Shown: positions 11,121-23,071, counted from the first letter of the stretch. The stretch: DNA of 64,000 nucleotides from Gentiana macrophylla (GCA_026214975.1 CM047806.1:1304501-1368500), one strand, 5' to 3'. Numbers and translations: made by a program. The notes: generated by a model from the letters alone, not told the origin.

Positions 11121-12020
11121 TTCTTAGGTGAGGTATGAGATGTAATGCGGTGATGTATGGTAGGGTAGGATGGTATGGTTGGATGATGTGGCGTAAGTTA
11201 AGTGCGGTTGAGCAATCGACATGATATATTTGCTCACATTCGGCGCAGATTTTGATCTATATTACATATAGTAGCACATACGCCAACAAAAACGTTAAGA
11301 TATGATATTATATGTTCATTTCTTATATCTATTAAAACTTTATTAGTTATTTGACTATTAAAGTTTCTTTCGAGTAAACCTTGGTGGATAGGTGAGTGTT
11401 AAAAATGTTGGGATAAGTGCGGTTGGGTGATTGATAATGTGTGTAGTAGATAAGAAATAGTGTGTTGACTAGGGTAGAGTTGTGTGGAAGGTTGTGGTAT
11501 CCGAAAGGAGTTCGACGTAAAATGTTCACGGTAGGGTAGGGAGTTGTAGGGTAGAGTAGGATGGGGTGGTGGTAGGGTAAGGTAGGGTGGGATGAGATAA
11601 AATAGGGTGTAATAGGCTTAGCTAGGATAGTGAATTAATATGTAGGTTGGGAGGTAGGTTAAGGTTTGTAGGTATGTAGAGAGGTAGGGTGCGGTAGGGT
11701 GTGCTAATGTAGGTGAGGTGAGGTATGAGATGTAATGCGGTGATGTATGGTAGGGTAGGATGATATGATTGGATGATGCGACGTAAGTTAAGTAAAGTTT
11801 GGTAGGTTGAATAAAGTACGTAATATATGGTAGTGTGGTAAGATAATGTGGTGTAGGACATGGTGAGGTAGGATTGAATATGTGAGTGTTAAAAACGCGG
11901 ATGGGATAGTGTGCGGTTGGGTGATTGATAATGTGTGTAGTAGATAAGAAATAGTGTGTTGACTAGGATAGAGTTGTGTGGTAGGTTATGGTATCCGAAA
12001 GGAGATCGACGTAAAATGTT
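11121..12020. repeat. GTAGGG-rich degenerate satellite-like region
   Basis: One strand is G/T/A-rich with many GTAGGGTAGG, GGTATGG and GGATGG phrases. Longer copies recur: a 46-bp block GTGAGGTATGAGATGTAATG... at 11127 and 11716, and a block of about 135 bp ending ...GGTATCCGAAAGGAG at 11393-11527 and 11883-12019. The recurrence distances (about 590 and 490 bp) point to a decayed higher-order tandem repeat rather than simple-sequence drift. Confidence 0.7.
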
Positions 12021-13100
12021 TTATTTTTCATTGTTGCGCTTTAAAAATCATGTTACGAATGGTTCGTTCACATGCTACGCTTCTTCTTATTTAATATCGT
12101 CAAATAAGTTAAAACTTATAAGATGTGAGACTCTCAAGTCGTTTGCTGTGAAATGCGATTTCACTAGTAGTAGATATATAGTTTAAGTTGATATACCTCT
12201 TTCCAGCAAAACTAGAAAAATAAAAACAAAAGTTTCAACTGTCATTGATTAGACAATGCCCCTAATTAGTAAAACGTGGCCTAAGTTCCTGTCGTGAAAT
12301 AAGGTCATCCCTAATTTCTTTATTTAAAAAAAAAAAAAAAAAAAAAAAAACATTTCTTCTTTGTAGTATATATAGGAGTAATAATAAATATATAAATAGG
12401 ATAAAAAAGTATTACAACATTCACACAGATAGATCCGCCAAACACGGATACATACTGAAATCAGTCTTCTTTAGATAATGTTTTCTTTATTTTTGGCAGC
12501 AAAAAATGTCTTTTATTTATCTTGGGAATTCAACCTTAACAATTAAGGTTTGCACCAACCTAGCTAATCTCTCCTCTTTTTCTAATAATTAAGATTTAAC
12601 ATATATAGTTATTAAAATTACATCTGTATCCTACGCATGCATGTGTTTTGCGTATGTATTGCATGATTTCGAAATTATAATTCTGTGTTTATATTGCACG
12701 TATGTATGTGTATGTATCATAAAGCACACATATTATAAGTATATATAATTAGCTGAGTTTCACGACACCTAGTGAGAGTTTACATGCAATTATGCAAAAG
12801 CAGAATGTTGTGTATATGCATAATTGTGACTCTCACGATTTGAGTCTAGTGGTGTTGCTTAAGTGAGTCAAAGCGTATCATTACTTACATGCAAAATCGG
12901 AATGTTATATATAAATACACACACAATTCTCGAATAAAATGCTTCCCATGTCTGAAATTAACGGTTTCAATAGTACTTCCGTTGAAATATGGGTTTTTTC
13001 GTGTTGATATTTATTAGTAAATAAAAATTGATCGTATATAGTTGAGATTTAGTGTTTGAATTGTATCGTTTTTTTGTGTGAATATGATGTATTGTGAGCT
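12021..13100. other. Intergenic; holds an old duplicated block
   Basis: No gene is seen. A poly-A run lies at about 12328-12350. The part at 12740-12990 resembles 26330-26680 (phrases such as AATTCTCGAATAAAATGCTT), so it belongs to an unclassified repeat. Confidence 0.5.
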
Positions 13101-13655
13101 AATGTTCTAAAAGTCGGCCAAGACGGAAGCAAAACGTCCCGTTTATTGAAATGGGTACAGAACTCATCCCCACCCAATCCCCCGAATGTTTTTTTTTTTT
13201 TTTTTTTTTTTTTTCACTCCAACAAATCACCTTTTTTTGTGCATTAATCGGTGCCTAAATCACCTTCCTCCCGTTTATACCCTATGCGGGCTAGGCTAGG
13301 CGGTTGGGTCCTGGACGGGTCTAGATGGATTAGCACTTAAGTTTAAAGATAATACTTTAGATCTAGAATATATATTAAAAATAAAAAATTTTTAAAAAAA
13401 AACTCCAGCATCATTACCCCGAATTCTTATATACACTTATTACTAGTTATTTATATTTCTTATTTATTTTTTAACTTTTGACTCTTTGCTTAATGCTTAT
13501 GATTTATGATTTATGCCGGACAACCGTCTTTGAAGTTATATTATTAAAATAAATATAAAAGAACCTAGGCGCCCGCCAAGCCGTTTAGGGGCTATAGGCG
13601 CCCTCGACCGACCTAGTAGCGTCCAACGTTTTTTTTAGAACATTGATTATGAGGA
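13101..13655. mobile_element. MITE-like element with AATGTTCTAAAA ends
   Basis: The left end reads AATGTTCTAAAAGTCGGCC. The right end, reversed, gives AATGTTCTAAAAAAAACG and then a GGCGCC-rich part. The GC-rich subterminal parts (CTAGGCGGTTGGG, CTAGGCGCCCGCC) around an AT-rich centre are a form often seen in plant non-autonomous elements. The target duplication is not clear. Confidence 0.5.
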
Positions 13656-15011
13656 GGAAACTCAGAGAGAATATTATTCAGAGTGAATATGGAGAAAAGA
13701 ATTGTCTTGCGTGTCGATTGGTTTTCATTAAATCTTGAAATGTCAGTGGGTGAAACATATCAACCAATTAGACCATTATATTTGATTTATATACTACTTG
13801 ATGGTCAATTAATGTTGCAGTTTCAGCCATCTTAAATGTTAGGAATGAATTCAAGAAAATTTTAAAACTGTACTAAATCATCAGCCATTTGGTATTTATA
13901 AAATCAAACTATGTAATGTATTTAAACAAAGAGACAAATCTCCATACACACCTACATACATGGGTAAAAGAGTTGTACATGTATTAATTTCATAAACAAA
14001 ATAATTTAGGTACATGGCATGATTCCCCCAGTTTAGAGATGCTAAAAATAACATATGAAACATCATATTTTTGTACGTCTTTATTTTCAATGCCTAATTC
14101 TACCGGTGCAACGCATTTACCCCACACCACATTATATCAACATTTTGAAACAACGTTTAGAAAGTCGATTTCTTAAGTCAAGTCAAATCAATTTTCTGAA
14201 AGTCACATTTGATTTTCGGAAAATTGATTTTCGAGTTTAGAATTATTTTCAAAAGGTCAATTCCGGTGTGATATATGGTAAATTGTGAAAATATAAAATT
14301 CTATATTTGATTGATTTTCAGTTTACAATTCGGGAATGACCGGGCTCCAAAATGTAAATGGACTTCTCCCAAAATAAAAATGTAAATGGGATACTTTATG
14401 CCAATATATGAATGGGCATTTTGTACCAAAAGATCATAATGCACACTATCTAGAAGTGGGCTAACTCTTGGGGGACCATGGTGGACTTCTTCTTTTAAGG
14501 AGCACGATTACAGGTGTGAGAAGGAATTAACGAGTAGCTCAATGTTCGTCTCGTTGATTGTTCGTTTAAATATGATTTATTTAAACTTGAACTAAACTTG
14601 AGTAGTTATTTAAAATTAATAAGTCAAAACTCGTGCATTTTAAATTTTACATGAGTTTTATCGAACATTTAAATTATATTATCTTCTCAAAAGAAATTAT
14701 ATTAGAAATATATATATATTGTTTTGTACAGTATATTTTAGCAAGCCGAATACATGCGACATAAACCTATACATTTTCTTGAGCTACTTTGAGCTCTCAG
14801 TTTTAAACTAAACACGTGAAATTGTGTTAAATATAATCGAGATAAATCGAAAGATAACTATTACTTAATCGAGCTAATTAGACTTTTTTTTTAACAAACT
14901 CGAATCGAATTCAAGATTATTCTTGAATGATTATCGAGGTAAATATATATTTGATTTCACTCGGATCGTTGACCTAATGCCTTCGTTTAAAGAGACATTA
15001 TATCTAGTCCT

Positions 15012-15043
<32 letters not shown>

Positions 15044-15055
15044 ATTATATCCTTA
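13656..15055. other. Intergenic DNA upstream of SNI1
   Basis: No gene is seen. 14530-14950 holds the same dispersed GTTCG/ACGAAC repeat as 4770-5170, and a poly-A run lies at 15013-15041. Confidence 0.5.
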
Positions 15056-15078
15056 ATATATATAAATACAAATATTCT

Positions 15079-15086
15079 GGCGGGAA
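15079..15086 (+). promoter_or_regulatory. E2F-like site before SNI1
   Basis: GGCGGGAA, the reverse complement of the E2F/DP consensus TTCCCGCC, lies 89 bp before the SNI1 start codon and about 15 bp after a TATA-like TATATAAATA. E2F sites are typical of S-phase and DNA-repair genes. Confidence 0.55.
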
Positions 15087-15174
15087 CTATGGTGGTTGAA
15101 AGAGGGAAAATCAACGGTTTTTCCTAGGGTTTTCAATTTTACCTCCGATCAGTCAACTCAGAAGACGAACAAAA

Positions 15175-17679
15175 ATGGTGAAGCGGAAGAGAGGAAACGG
15201 GCAGAATAGCCGCAGCGGCAGCGGCAGAGGAAAAGGAAAGTCCGATTATGTTGTTTCTAGCAAGAAGTTCGACAATTATGAAAGCGGCTGTTTGGAGGAA
15301 AACACCATGGTCATGCTGGACAGCTCTTTCTCTGCCACTGATCAACATAAACACGACGACAGTTAAGTCGTTTCTCATTTTATTAAGTATTTCGTTTCGC
15401 CAGTGTTGTTTAATTGCTGAAAAATGCTTATTGTAGACGTTGTAAAGATTTGATTTTGATTTTGATTTGCAGGGCTTGCTTTTCTAGATGCTGTACGGGC
15501 AGCTACGTTGGTCCCTGAGAAGGCTACTGCACCCACAAAGTAAATACACCTCTCTTTGATAATTTTTGTTAAAGATATTTGTATAGATTTGCTGCTGAAA
15601 GGCTAATGTGCTATTGGACGATTTCTTAGCGGTGGTTATTCCCATGTCCTGTCCTGGCTCAGTTGAACATAATTAACTAAGGCTTATTGTGGGGTTAAAT
15701 AGGAATAGAGACTAGAGGTACTCGTGTCTTATCATTTAAGCACCGCTAGTCCCTAGTGCTTCCTTTCGTACTTTGTTTTCCTTGTTTACGATTAGTGTCA
15801 TCAATCATCATGGACTCATGGAGGTTGTATGTTCATTGGCCTGTTCAATTTCGGGTGTGTCAATAAGAAGATTCTGAACTTTCTCCTGTTCATAGGGTTG
15901 TGTAAAGCCTACTTCTTAAGAATCTTAAGGAGACATTGAATAATCTGTATGATTTGTTAAATTTCACTGAAGAAAAATGCTTGGGAAAATTTTACAACTT
16001 CTCCAAGAAGAGGACTCACTTGATCTGATAGTGCGAATCTATCAGCTGCTTAACGAGTTCAAAAAGGTGTTCACTAGCATTTTCCTCATCTTTTATTCCC
16101 ACATTGGCAGCTTCATATCTCTTAATATTAACTTCTTTTCTTGAATTCAGCGTTATCCTCGGGTTTACTTGTCAAACGTAGAAAAATCAGGGACGCCCTC
16201 TCCTGTGGTGTTTTCTGAACTCGTTTTGGATGAAAGGGTATATTTTCTTACTAGTTTACCGTACTTGATTTCATTGTGTTAAGTTGTAGTCAGTTGGATA
16301 TGAAAATAACATCCATCCTCCTTATCTCAGGCATGGTTACCATTCAGTGGACTGGATGCTGGCAAGGAAGCAATAAAGAAAACTGGTGGACTGATTGATC
16401 CTTTTGTAAGTCGTGTTACTTTCTAGTAGCTGAGGTTTATTGTTACGGCATTAATTGTGGTTTGCATAAAAAAACTTATGATTGCGGAACTGCTGCTTGT
16501 TTTGGGAGCAACATGTTTCTCCACTTCAAATTCCGCAACAATAAAAAAAATATAGGGTGTGGAGTTGTTGGGACAGAAATTTTGATAAATTTTCTGGAAT
16601 TATGTTGTATCTGCATCCCTAAGTAGTGTGTTTTCTGATTTCAGGATTTCCATTCTCTCGTAAAAGACATTGTGGAAAGTAACGAGAAGAAAAACTGTCT
16701 AACAGCAAGCACAAAGGTGAGCTAAGTGATTCTTTTTAACACAAATGACCTCATGCATTTGTTTACTTAGTTTATCTGGCAGGATTTCTTTTGTTCCTGT
16801 AATCTAATATTTTGTTCCTTCAGTTACTATCTTTGTTATGACTTGCTGCCGTTAGATGTCTAGTAAGTTAATAAGTCACTGCTGACTCACCATGGTTTGA
16901 ACTTAATTGTGGTATTTTTTCGTTTTGCTTTTGCAGTCTTTAAGGAAATGCCTTCTATTTCAATATCTCGTTGATGTTATTGAAGATGATTTTTCCCCAC
17001 GCAACTATGTTTTCAATGGTAAACAGCCGCTTGTTTATTTAGGAATTAATTATATGTGCAGATGCATCTGGTTATTTTACTAAGCTCCTCTTGTTCGTGT
17101 TGCAGAAAATATGAACTGGACTGTTCTGAGGGAGTCAATACTTAACATGCTTTTGGTATGCCTTCATATCCATTAATTCAGCTTTGGTTGGTGTTATTGA
17201 CTTTGACTTGTCATTGTGGCTCAAAAGAGCAATTTCTGAATATGACCTTTCACTTATCATATTTCCAGGCATCCAGGAAAATGACCTTTAAAGTTTTTGT
17301 TAAAGATTGCATGTATAGCATGTGTGGTCTTTTCCATGATGAGATTGAAACAACAGACAATTCAAATGTAACAAGAGATCCACCGGTTGAGCTAATAAGT
17401 GCTTGCGAAGACGCTGCTGAGTTAATGTTGCCCGGAGTGGAAAAGACAACTTGTGTTTCCCTGAAAAACTAATTCTCATGGTGCAGTTTTGCTTCTACTG
17501 TGAATGTATATATGTTGACTGATATGTCATACTGATACGTCAATCATATCTTTATGGCCAGATTATGGAGCTGGATTAAATCGAGATCAGTAGCTGATAT
17601 TAATGGCCTGATAACTAGATCTGATGGAGTGAGGTATGTTATACGTTTGCAACATGGATTGAATCTATCTATCTATGTA

Positions 17680-17743
<64 letters not shown>

Positions 17744-19055
17744 GAGGAAGTCTTATTGTTTTCTTGCAGGATTCCTGCACGAGAGATCATTATAGATGAG
17801 CTCGCATACAATAATGAACTCCTTCCTCCTTTTTTCTCTGTACTCTCTCTCTCGGACAATCATATTTCCCTTACCGTATCTTTATTTTTTAAAGATGATC
17901 CATTTTCACTTATGAGAAGTCCTCCTATTCTTAAATATTTTATCCAGCCTGGAACCCGTCATTATTGTACTTCGGTTTTGGAGTATAAATTTTGCATCAC
18001 TTTAAATTTTGAAGATGTTTGAGGATGCTTATTCGATTTTTTGCTGTTATATGTATATAGGTGTTTGATGACTATAAACAGAAGCTTGATCTAATTGTCC
18101 AGTATTTTTACAAGTATATTCCTCAGGTAAGATAGATCTTTTACCTCATTTTATGCCCGACTTACAGTTGTGATGCATCTATGGAAGGCTCATCTTTTGA
18201 CTGCATACCGTGTCTTTTCAGACTTCTGTTCGCACCAGGAGGTCAAGTGGTGGGTCTGAATCTGATACGACTTTTGATGGACTTTTGAAATTCTTGTCAA
18301 ACGGCACGAATGTAAAAGGACTCATCAGAAAGGTCGGTAAAGAGGCTGCACAGTTGCTCTTGGCGCACGTCTTTCAGGTGAGAGCCACTGTCTTGATATT
18401 CAGATTGGCACTGATGTTGTCTAAAATCAACGAATAAGATACTGGAAAAACATGAATCGGAAGAAGATTTATGTATTTATATACTTTTTTTTTGTGTGTG
18501 TGGCAAGAGTTATTTGGGTTATTTATTGAAGTTTTAAATGCTGGCCTACCTTTTCCAGGCTTACTTGTCTTTGCCACAAAATATAGCAAAAAAGGATTCC
18601 GGTAACAAGGAAGATGGTGAAGATACTTGTCTTGTGGAAACATGCAAGAATATCATTATTGCCTTTAAAAGTATAAGAGGAGAAGACAAGTAAGTTTTTT
18701 CACTTAAGCGGATTGCACTTTTGGTTTCACCTTGTTTTGTGTTTTCCTCATTTGCTATTACCTCGACATTATTTAGTACAGCTGTTGTTGATTTTAAAGC
18801 ATTATATTCGTTACAAGATAGATAGATAGATATTTGGTAACCCAGGTATAATGAGATTGTTGAGGTAAGGGACATGTTAGGGACCGGAACTATTGAAGTA
18901 AAACATGCATGGTATTTATTTTCCTTTTTTTTTTTTTTGTGATAGTTGATTAAGCAAAACATTGGTGCAGGAATTCTGAAAATGACTTGTGGTGTAGAGA
19001 AGCTCTGTTTACAGCAGCCACCATCATTTCAATGAAGTCTATGGGAACCCAATGA
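15175..19055 (+). CDS. SNI1: SNI1 (Suppressor of npr1-1, inducible 1), 15 exons, two indels
   Basis: SNI1 represses systemic acquired resistance and is the Nse6-like subunit of the nuclear SMC5/6 DNA-repair complex. Exons read from sequence: 15175-15361, 15473-15539, 15973-16066, 16151-16237, 16331-16405, 16645-16716, 16937-17018, 17106-17155, 17269-17480, 17562-17633, 17770-17839, 18061-18126, 18222-18377, 18559-18689, 18971-19055, all GT-AG. Recognised blocks: EENTMVMLDSS, LLFQYLVDVIEDDF, NMNWTVLRESILNMLL, ADINGLITRSDGVR, REIIIDELAYNNELLPPFF, TSVRTRRSSGGSESDTTFDG, NGTNVKGLIRKVGKEAAQLL and ending EALFTAATIISMKS. About 500 residues would result. Exon 9 lacks one A in a run near 17464 (giving a stop after VSLKN), and exon 10 has one extra base near 17576. 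The downstream frame is intact. Either the gene is newly broken or the assembly has two errors. Family assignment is firm; function is uncertain. Confidence 0.85.
17682..17741. repeat. (TA)n microsatellite in SNI1 intron 10
   Basis: About 30 TA units. The same intron position in the degenerate copy near 35410 also has TA repeats and is where a 2 kb insertion lies. Confidence 0.95.
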
Positions 19056-19565
19056 AGGGGTCATGGTTTATCGTAATGAAGTTGGCAAACGTTCTGGTGG
19101 GGGATCAAGACTGGAGTTCAAAAAGACAGGAGTTCTTTGGGCAGGCACCAGACAGCATGTTCAACGATTTTTATCATAATCTTGTTACAGCTTTAAGGTT
19201 GTTTGTAGGTGTTCTACCTAGCTTTTTTTAAGGATATTGTATGTGTTTTTAGCTCCTTTGTTAATTAAAAAAAGCACGTTAGGAACGATAATTTTGTATG
19301 TATGCATAAAATTGCTTCAGTAATTATTCCTCTTCGTCGACCAATAAGTAACCGGGCCGAGCATAATGTATCTTATGGTTTTGCACACTGATCGGTGGCT
19401 GTGGTAGCATCTGCAAATAAAATGGAAAAAGGAGGTGTGGTTGGGGGGTTTAATGGAACAACTTGGCAAGTAAAATGATCGTCTACATATACTTAGTGGG
19501 ATCGACTTGTTGGGGAAATTACCGATTGATTTATCATTATGTTTAATTAACAAAATAAACACGAA

Positions 19566-19749
19566 AATTTTATTGAACATAAAATTTGACAAACAGAAAA
19601 GAGTAAATGTGAAAACTTCATTGAACATAAAATTTGACAAACAGAAAAGAGTAAATGCAAAAATTTCAATCAACATAAACATTGACAGACAGAAAAGAGC
19701 AAATGCAAAAACTTCAATAAACATAAAATTTGAGATGAACTATTATTGA
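19566..19749. repeat. 48-bp minisatellite open on both strands
   Basis: Nearly four copies of a 48-bp unit (AACATAAAATTTGACAAACA...) lie just downstream of SNI1. As 48 is divisible by 3, the plus frame gives a 16-residue repeat (NIKFDKQKRVNVKTSL and variants) and the minus frame is open too. No known protein matches, so this looks like a simple tandem repeat. Confidence 0.85.
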
Positions 19750-19815
19750 ATAAAATGGTTGAGTTTCTTTTCTTTTCTTTTTTTCTCAAGAAGGTAATAT
19801 ATGTGTGTATATGTA

Positions 19816-19885
19816 TGGATTCTAGGGTTTAAGAGAACAAACAGCGTCCTCACGATAGTTTTGGTGGTCCGATACATGATTGTCC
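19816..19885 (-). mobile_element. SINE fragment
   Basis: The reverse complement matches the tRNA-derived SINE at 32054-32270 in the part from GGACCACCAAAACTA to TTAAACCCTAGAATCC. Its presence away from that locus supports a dispersed family. Confidence 0.6.
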
Positions 19886-19934
19886 ATGTTCTGTTCTTAC
19901 AAACCACATGTGTTATTTATTTGGTGTCTTATTT

Positions 19935-20867
19935 TTTAGGGGGAAGGGGCCATAAGGACAAGAATTAACAGAAATGGGTCTGGAAGGACATTTTCCATTT
20001 TCAAAGATTATAAAGGACAAAAACAAATCTTTTGAACAAAAATACTCATTGTTAACTCTAACCCACAAAGAACATTCATCCAGATGCAAGAATATCGTTC
20101 ATGAATCATCAAGAACGTTCACGTGAATATTCATCCGGATGAAAGAACATTCATGAATCATCAATCATCAAGTAACATTAATGAATCGCCAAGTAACATT
20201 CATCCAGGATGCAAGAACATTCATGAATTCATGAGTCATCAAATACCATTCACAAAGCAGTGATAGTAACATTCATCAAGTAACATTCTACGGCGGAGCA
20301 GATGCAACATTCACAAGCGATAACATTCATCCATGTTACTATTTGATTATGAATAACGATCATCTCCTGGTTTCTTCTCACACGGTGCGCCACCTTCTTC
20401 CCCAAAATTTTATCCGCCATCTTTGCCGTCTCTCGTGAAATCGGCCACCCAATGACTCCTTATCACCGAAATGCACTCTAAAAGCCGCCCCCTTCGAAGT
20501 CTCTGCTCCACGTCTTAAATCCTAAATCATTTTGTCAAACTCTAATCCACAACCCCAAAGGCTTCGAGTTCTCCCCTGCCTGCTGTGAATTTTTTTCTTC
20601 TGAAAATGAAAACTGCTATTTGGGGGCATGATTTACAACATGGAAGGAGGAGGAAGAAGAGGCAGCATCTGAGGGGGAGGAGGAAGGGGGCGGCAGCTTT
20701 TTGTCTATTAGGGTGAATATGAATTAATTAGGTTAAATTAGAAAAAGGGTAGTTTGGTAAGTTTACTTAAATTTTGTCCTAATTAATCATCTATGTAGTT
20801 GAATCCCGATTTATTTATTAATATGTCCTTGTGGACAAAAAACTATAATTTTTAAACTTTTGATTGT
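19935..20867. mobile_element. Mutator-like TIR element with 21-bp subterminal array
   Basis: Near the left end GGCCATAAGGACAAGAATTA is mirrored near the right end by GTCCACAAGGACATATTAAT (read on the other strand). Next to the left end (about 20065-20335) lies an array of units of about 21 bp such as AACATTCATGAATCATCAAG. The unit aligns with the array in the element at 24431-26043 at 15 of 21 positions. The inner part (20340-20700) has no recognisable gene. Exact ends and target duplication are unclear. Confidence 0.6.
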
Positions 20868-21687
20868 CTTAAGTTATTTTTCTATTTTTTCCAATTGGTT
20901 GGGAGAGAGGCACGTGCATAATCACCGGTCATAGTGCACCAAAAAGGGAAACAAGATATTTTATACATCATTTTTTTTATTTATTTTTTATATAATCACC
21001 GGTCATAGTGCATCATTTTTTTTATACATCATTCTATTTTTTTTATATCGATCCCCTAAAAATCCTTAATTTATTCCCAGCACAAAGTCTCGCCTACCGT
21101 GATAATTTCTTTAACCAACCAAGCAGATTCATTTAGTGAGAGTTTTTTTCCTAATTAGTAAAAATAAACAGAGTGGGGTTGATATTACAATTACACCGAC
21201 GAAAATAAAGTCTCAAAAGCTTTTAAACAAAGAAATTTTGTATAAACAAATCATGTCCATTTGTAATATATTGCTTCAACTTATCAAAAAGATAAGTATC
21301 ACCACAACACCAACTTGACAATTAACTGCATAAAATAAGTTACTAATATATATAACGCACCATGATTCGACCTAAACACATGTATATATGATAGAGGGTC
21401 ATTGCCGAATCTGATAGGATAAACACAATAATTTGATTTTTATTCATCAAAGAAGTATCAATGATGGCATCGAGCACAAATTTTATTTATCTAATATTAT
21501 TTGCAGAACATAAATAAATTATTTATAAATAAATAAATAAAAAGTAAGTCCAAAAGAAAAACGAGAAGGATGACTAATATTATTATTACTCTATGAAAAG
21601 AGCAAAACCCTAGAATTTTGAAACTTGCTCGATTGATTGACCACCAATTAATGTTAGTTTGGTACTGATACCCTCATAACCTTCATA
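20868..21687. other. Intergenic, short direct repeats
   Basis: ATAATCACCGGTCATAGTGCA occurs twice (about 20920 and 20992), with TTTTATACATCATT phrases between and after. The rest is AT-rich without a gene and would include the 3' side of the LBD gene. Confidence 0.5.
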
Positions 21688-22239
21688 TCAATAAGGCTGT
21701 TTGAATATATCACCGCCATAAGTGGTAGGAATATTCTCATGCGTCTGATCTCTTTGGATGTATTGGTGGTCATTATGGTGGTTGTGGTGGTGGTGAAAAC
21801 CATGATCACGAACGCCAGCAGCAGCAGCTCCGCCATGATAATGACTATGGTGTTGTTGTTGATGGTGGGGGTAGTACGACGTCATGGCACCCGTGTTTTG
21901 GTATTTGTAGAGTTCTGATTTCGCCTTGCTAAGCTCCAATTGAAGCTTGTGGAGCTGGTGCTGGAGGTGGGAGACAATGCCGGCACAACCGTAGACAGGG
22001 TCACGGATGCGCATGTCCGCCTCATAAGTGAGGGAACTCACGGCGTCCTCTCGCTGATGAGCAGGCAAATCAGTAAGAATCTTGGACACATTGCTTGCTC
22101 CAAATACCTTGTGAACATTTGCGAATTTCTCACGTTGGTCCGGTGGGAAGTAGGCTGCGAAAATGCAATCCGGCTGGCACTTTCGCCGGAGAAACCTACA
22201 TGCTGCACATGGTGATGGGTTTGAAGATGATGCCATCAA
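21688..22239 (-). CDS. LOB-domain (LBD/AS2-like) transcription factor, class I
   Basis: A single open frame of 183 residues encodes a plant-specific nuclear DNA-binding protein that controls organ boundaries and lateral organ growth. The zinc-binding CX2CX6CX3C block is complete (Cys11, Cys14, Cys21, Cys25 in CAACRFLRRKCQPDC). It is followed by the Gly-Ala-Ser block (FANVHKVFGASNVSKIL), the DPVYGCAGIV block and a leucine-zipper-like helix (LQHQLHKLQLELSKAKSEL), which marks class I. The C-terminal third is rich in His, Gln and Tyr, common in this family. The start at MMASSSNPSPC gives the usual spacing to the first Cys. The close match in the domain to AS2/LBD36-type proteins is family knowledge; the exact orthologue is not settled. 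No introns are needed and nothing looks broken. Neighbours are unrelated. Confidence 0.93.
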   Translation of the reverse strand: MMASSSNPSPCAACRFLRRKCQPDCIFAAYFPPDQREKFANVHKVFGASNVSKILTDLPAHQREDAVSSLTYEADMRIRDPVYGCAGIVSHLQHQLHKLQLELSKAKSELYKYQNTGAMTSYYPHHQQQHHSHYHGGAAAAGVRDHGFHHHHNHHNDHQYIQRDQTHENIPTTYGGDIFKQPY

Positions 22240-22901
22240 TTTCTAGTTGTTCCTTCGAATCCTTGAAACACTTTTTGGAAAAAAAAAAAAAATCATGCAA
22301 CTACACATCTTGTTCATGTCAATATTTAGGGTAATAAAAAGTGGTACCAAAAGTATTTGAGTTGAGAGATGACAAAGAGAAGAAATATAAAGCGGTTTAG
22401 AAGGTATTTGAGAGATGACAAAGATGGTGATAATTAATATTCTCTTATAATAAAAAAAAGGAAGCAATATCAATTTAAGATTCTTCTCTCATATAATAAT
22501 ATGGACACAATATCAATTTAAAATTTTTCTCTCATATAAGAACGCAAGATGAATTTAAGATTCTTCTCTCTCTATGAGAGGTATGTTGTCCCGATACCCT
22601 GTCGTCATAACCCGTCCGCACCTTTTTTTTTTAAAGCTCAACATTTTATTTTATTTTTTTTTTTCGAAACCGAATATTTTATTAAAAAACCTTACGAAAA
22701 CTGTATAAGCAAACGAATTATACAAAAGCTAAACTTTACAGATGGCAACACTAGAAAAAAAAAAAAAATAATAATAATAATACAAGAAAGTTAAACTTTA
22801 AGCTCAACATTTAAATCAATAATATTCATTCAAGTGCTATTCCATTGCTAAATTTCTCGTCAACAACAACCGCTTACAAAATTTCATTCACTAAAATATT
22901 T
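22240..22901. other. Upstream region of the LBD gene
   Basis: AT-rich, with repeated ATCAATTTAARATTYTTCTCTC phrases (about 22468, 22510, 22551), which form a short degenerate tandem repeat. It should contain the LBD promoter, but no motif is clear enough to name. Confidence 0.5.
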
Positions 22902-23071
22902 CAGTGATTTTATGGTGGTCCTGGACCAAGTAATTGGACCATCATGTCATCAATTTATACATACATCATTGGTGGTTGATTTTTAAATATAAGGAACCAC
23001 CACAAATCCATTAAATTCTATTGGCCTGGACCACAAGTAGGATATGGTCCAGGACCATAATAAAATTTGTG
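22902..23071. mobile_element. MITE with CAGTG-ATTTTAT-GGTCCTGGACC ends
   Basis: The left end CAGTGATTTTATGGTGGTCC is mirrored at the right end (reversed: CACAAATTTTATTATGGTCC). Flanking 9-mers AAAATATTT and AAAATCTAT agree at 7 of 9 positions. It belongs to the same family as 59282-59471. Confidence 0.75.

Noticed and set aside
11121..12020. Interstitial telomere (TTTAGGG)n
   Set aside because: GTAGGG phrases are frequent, but true TTTAGGG runs are absent and longer blocks recur, so a decayed satellite is more likely.
17675..17859. Open frames over the TA microsatellite
   Set aside because: They consist of repeated Tyr-Ile codons and lie in an SNI1 intron.
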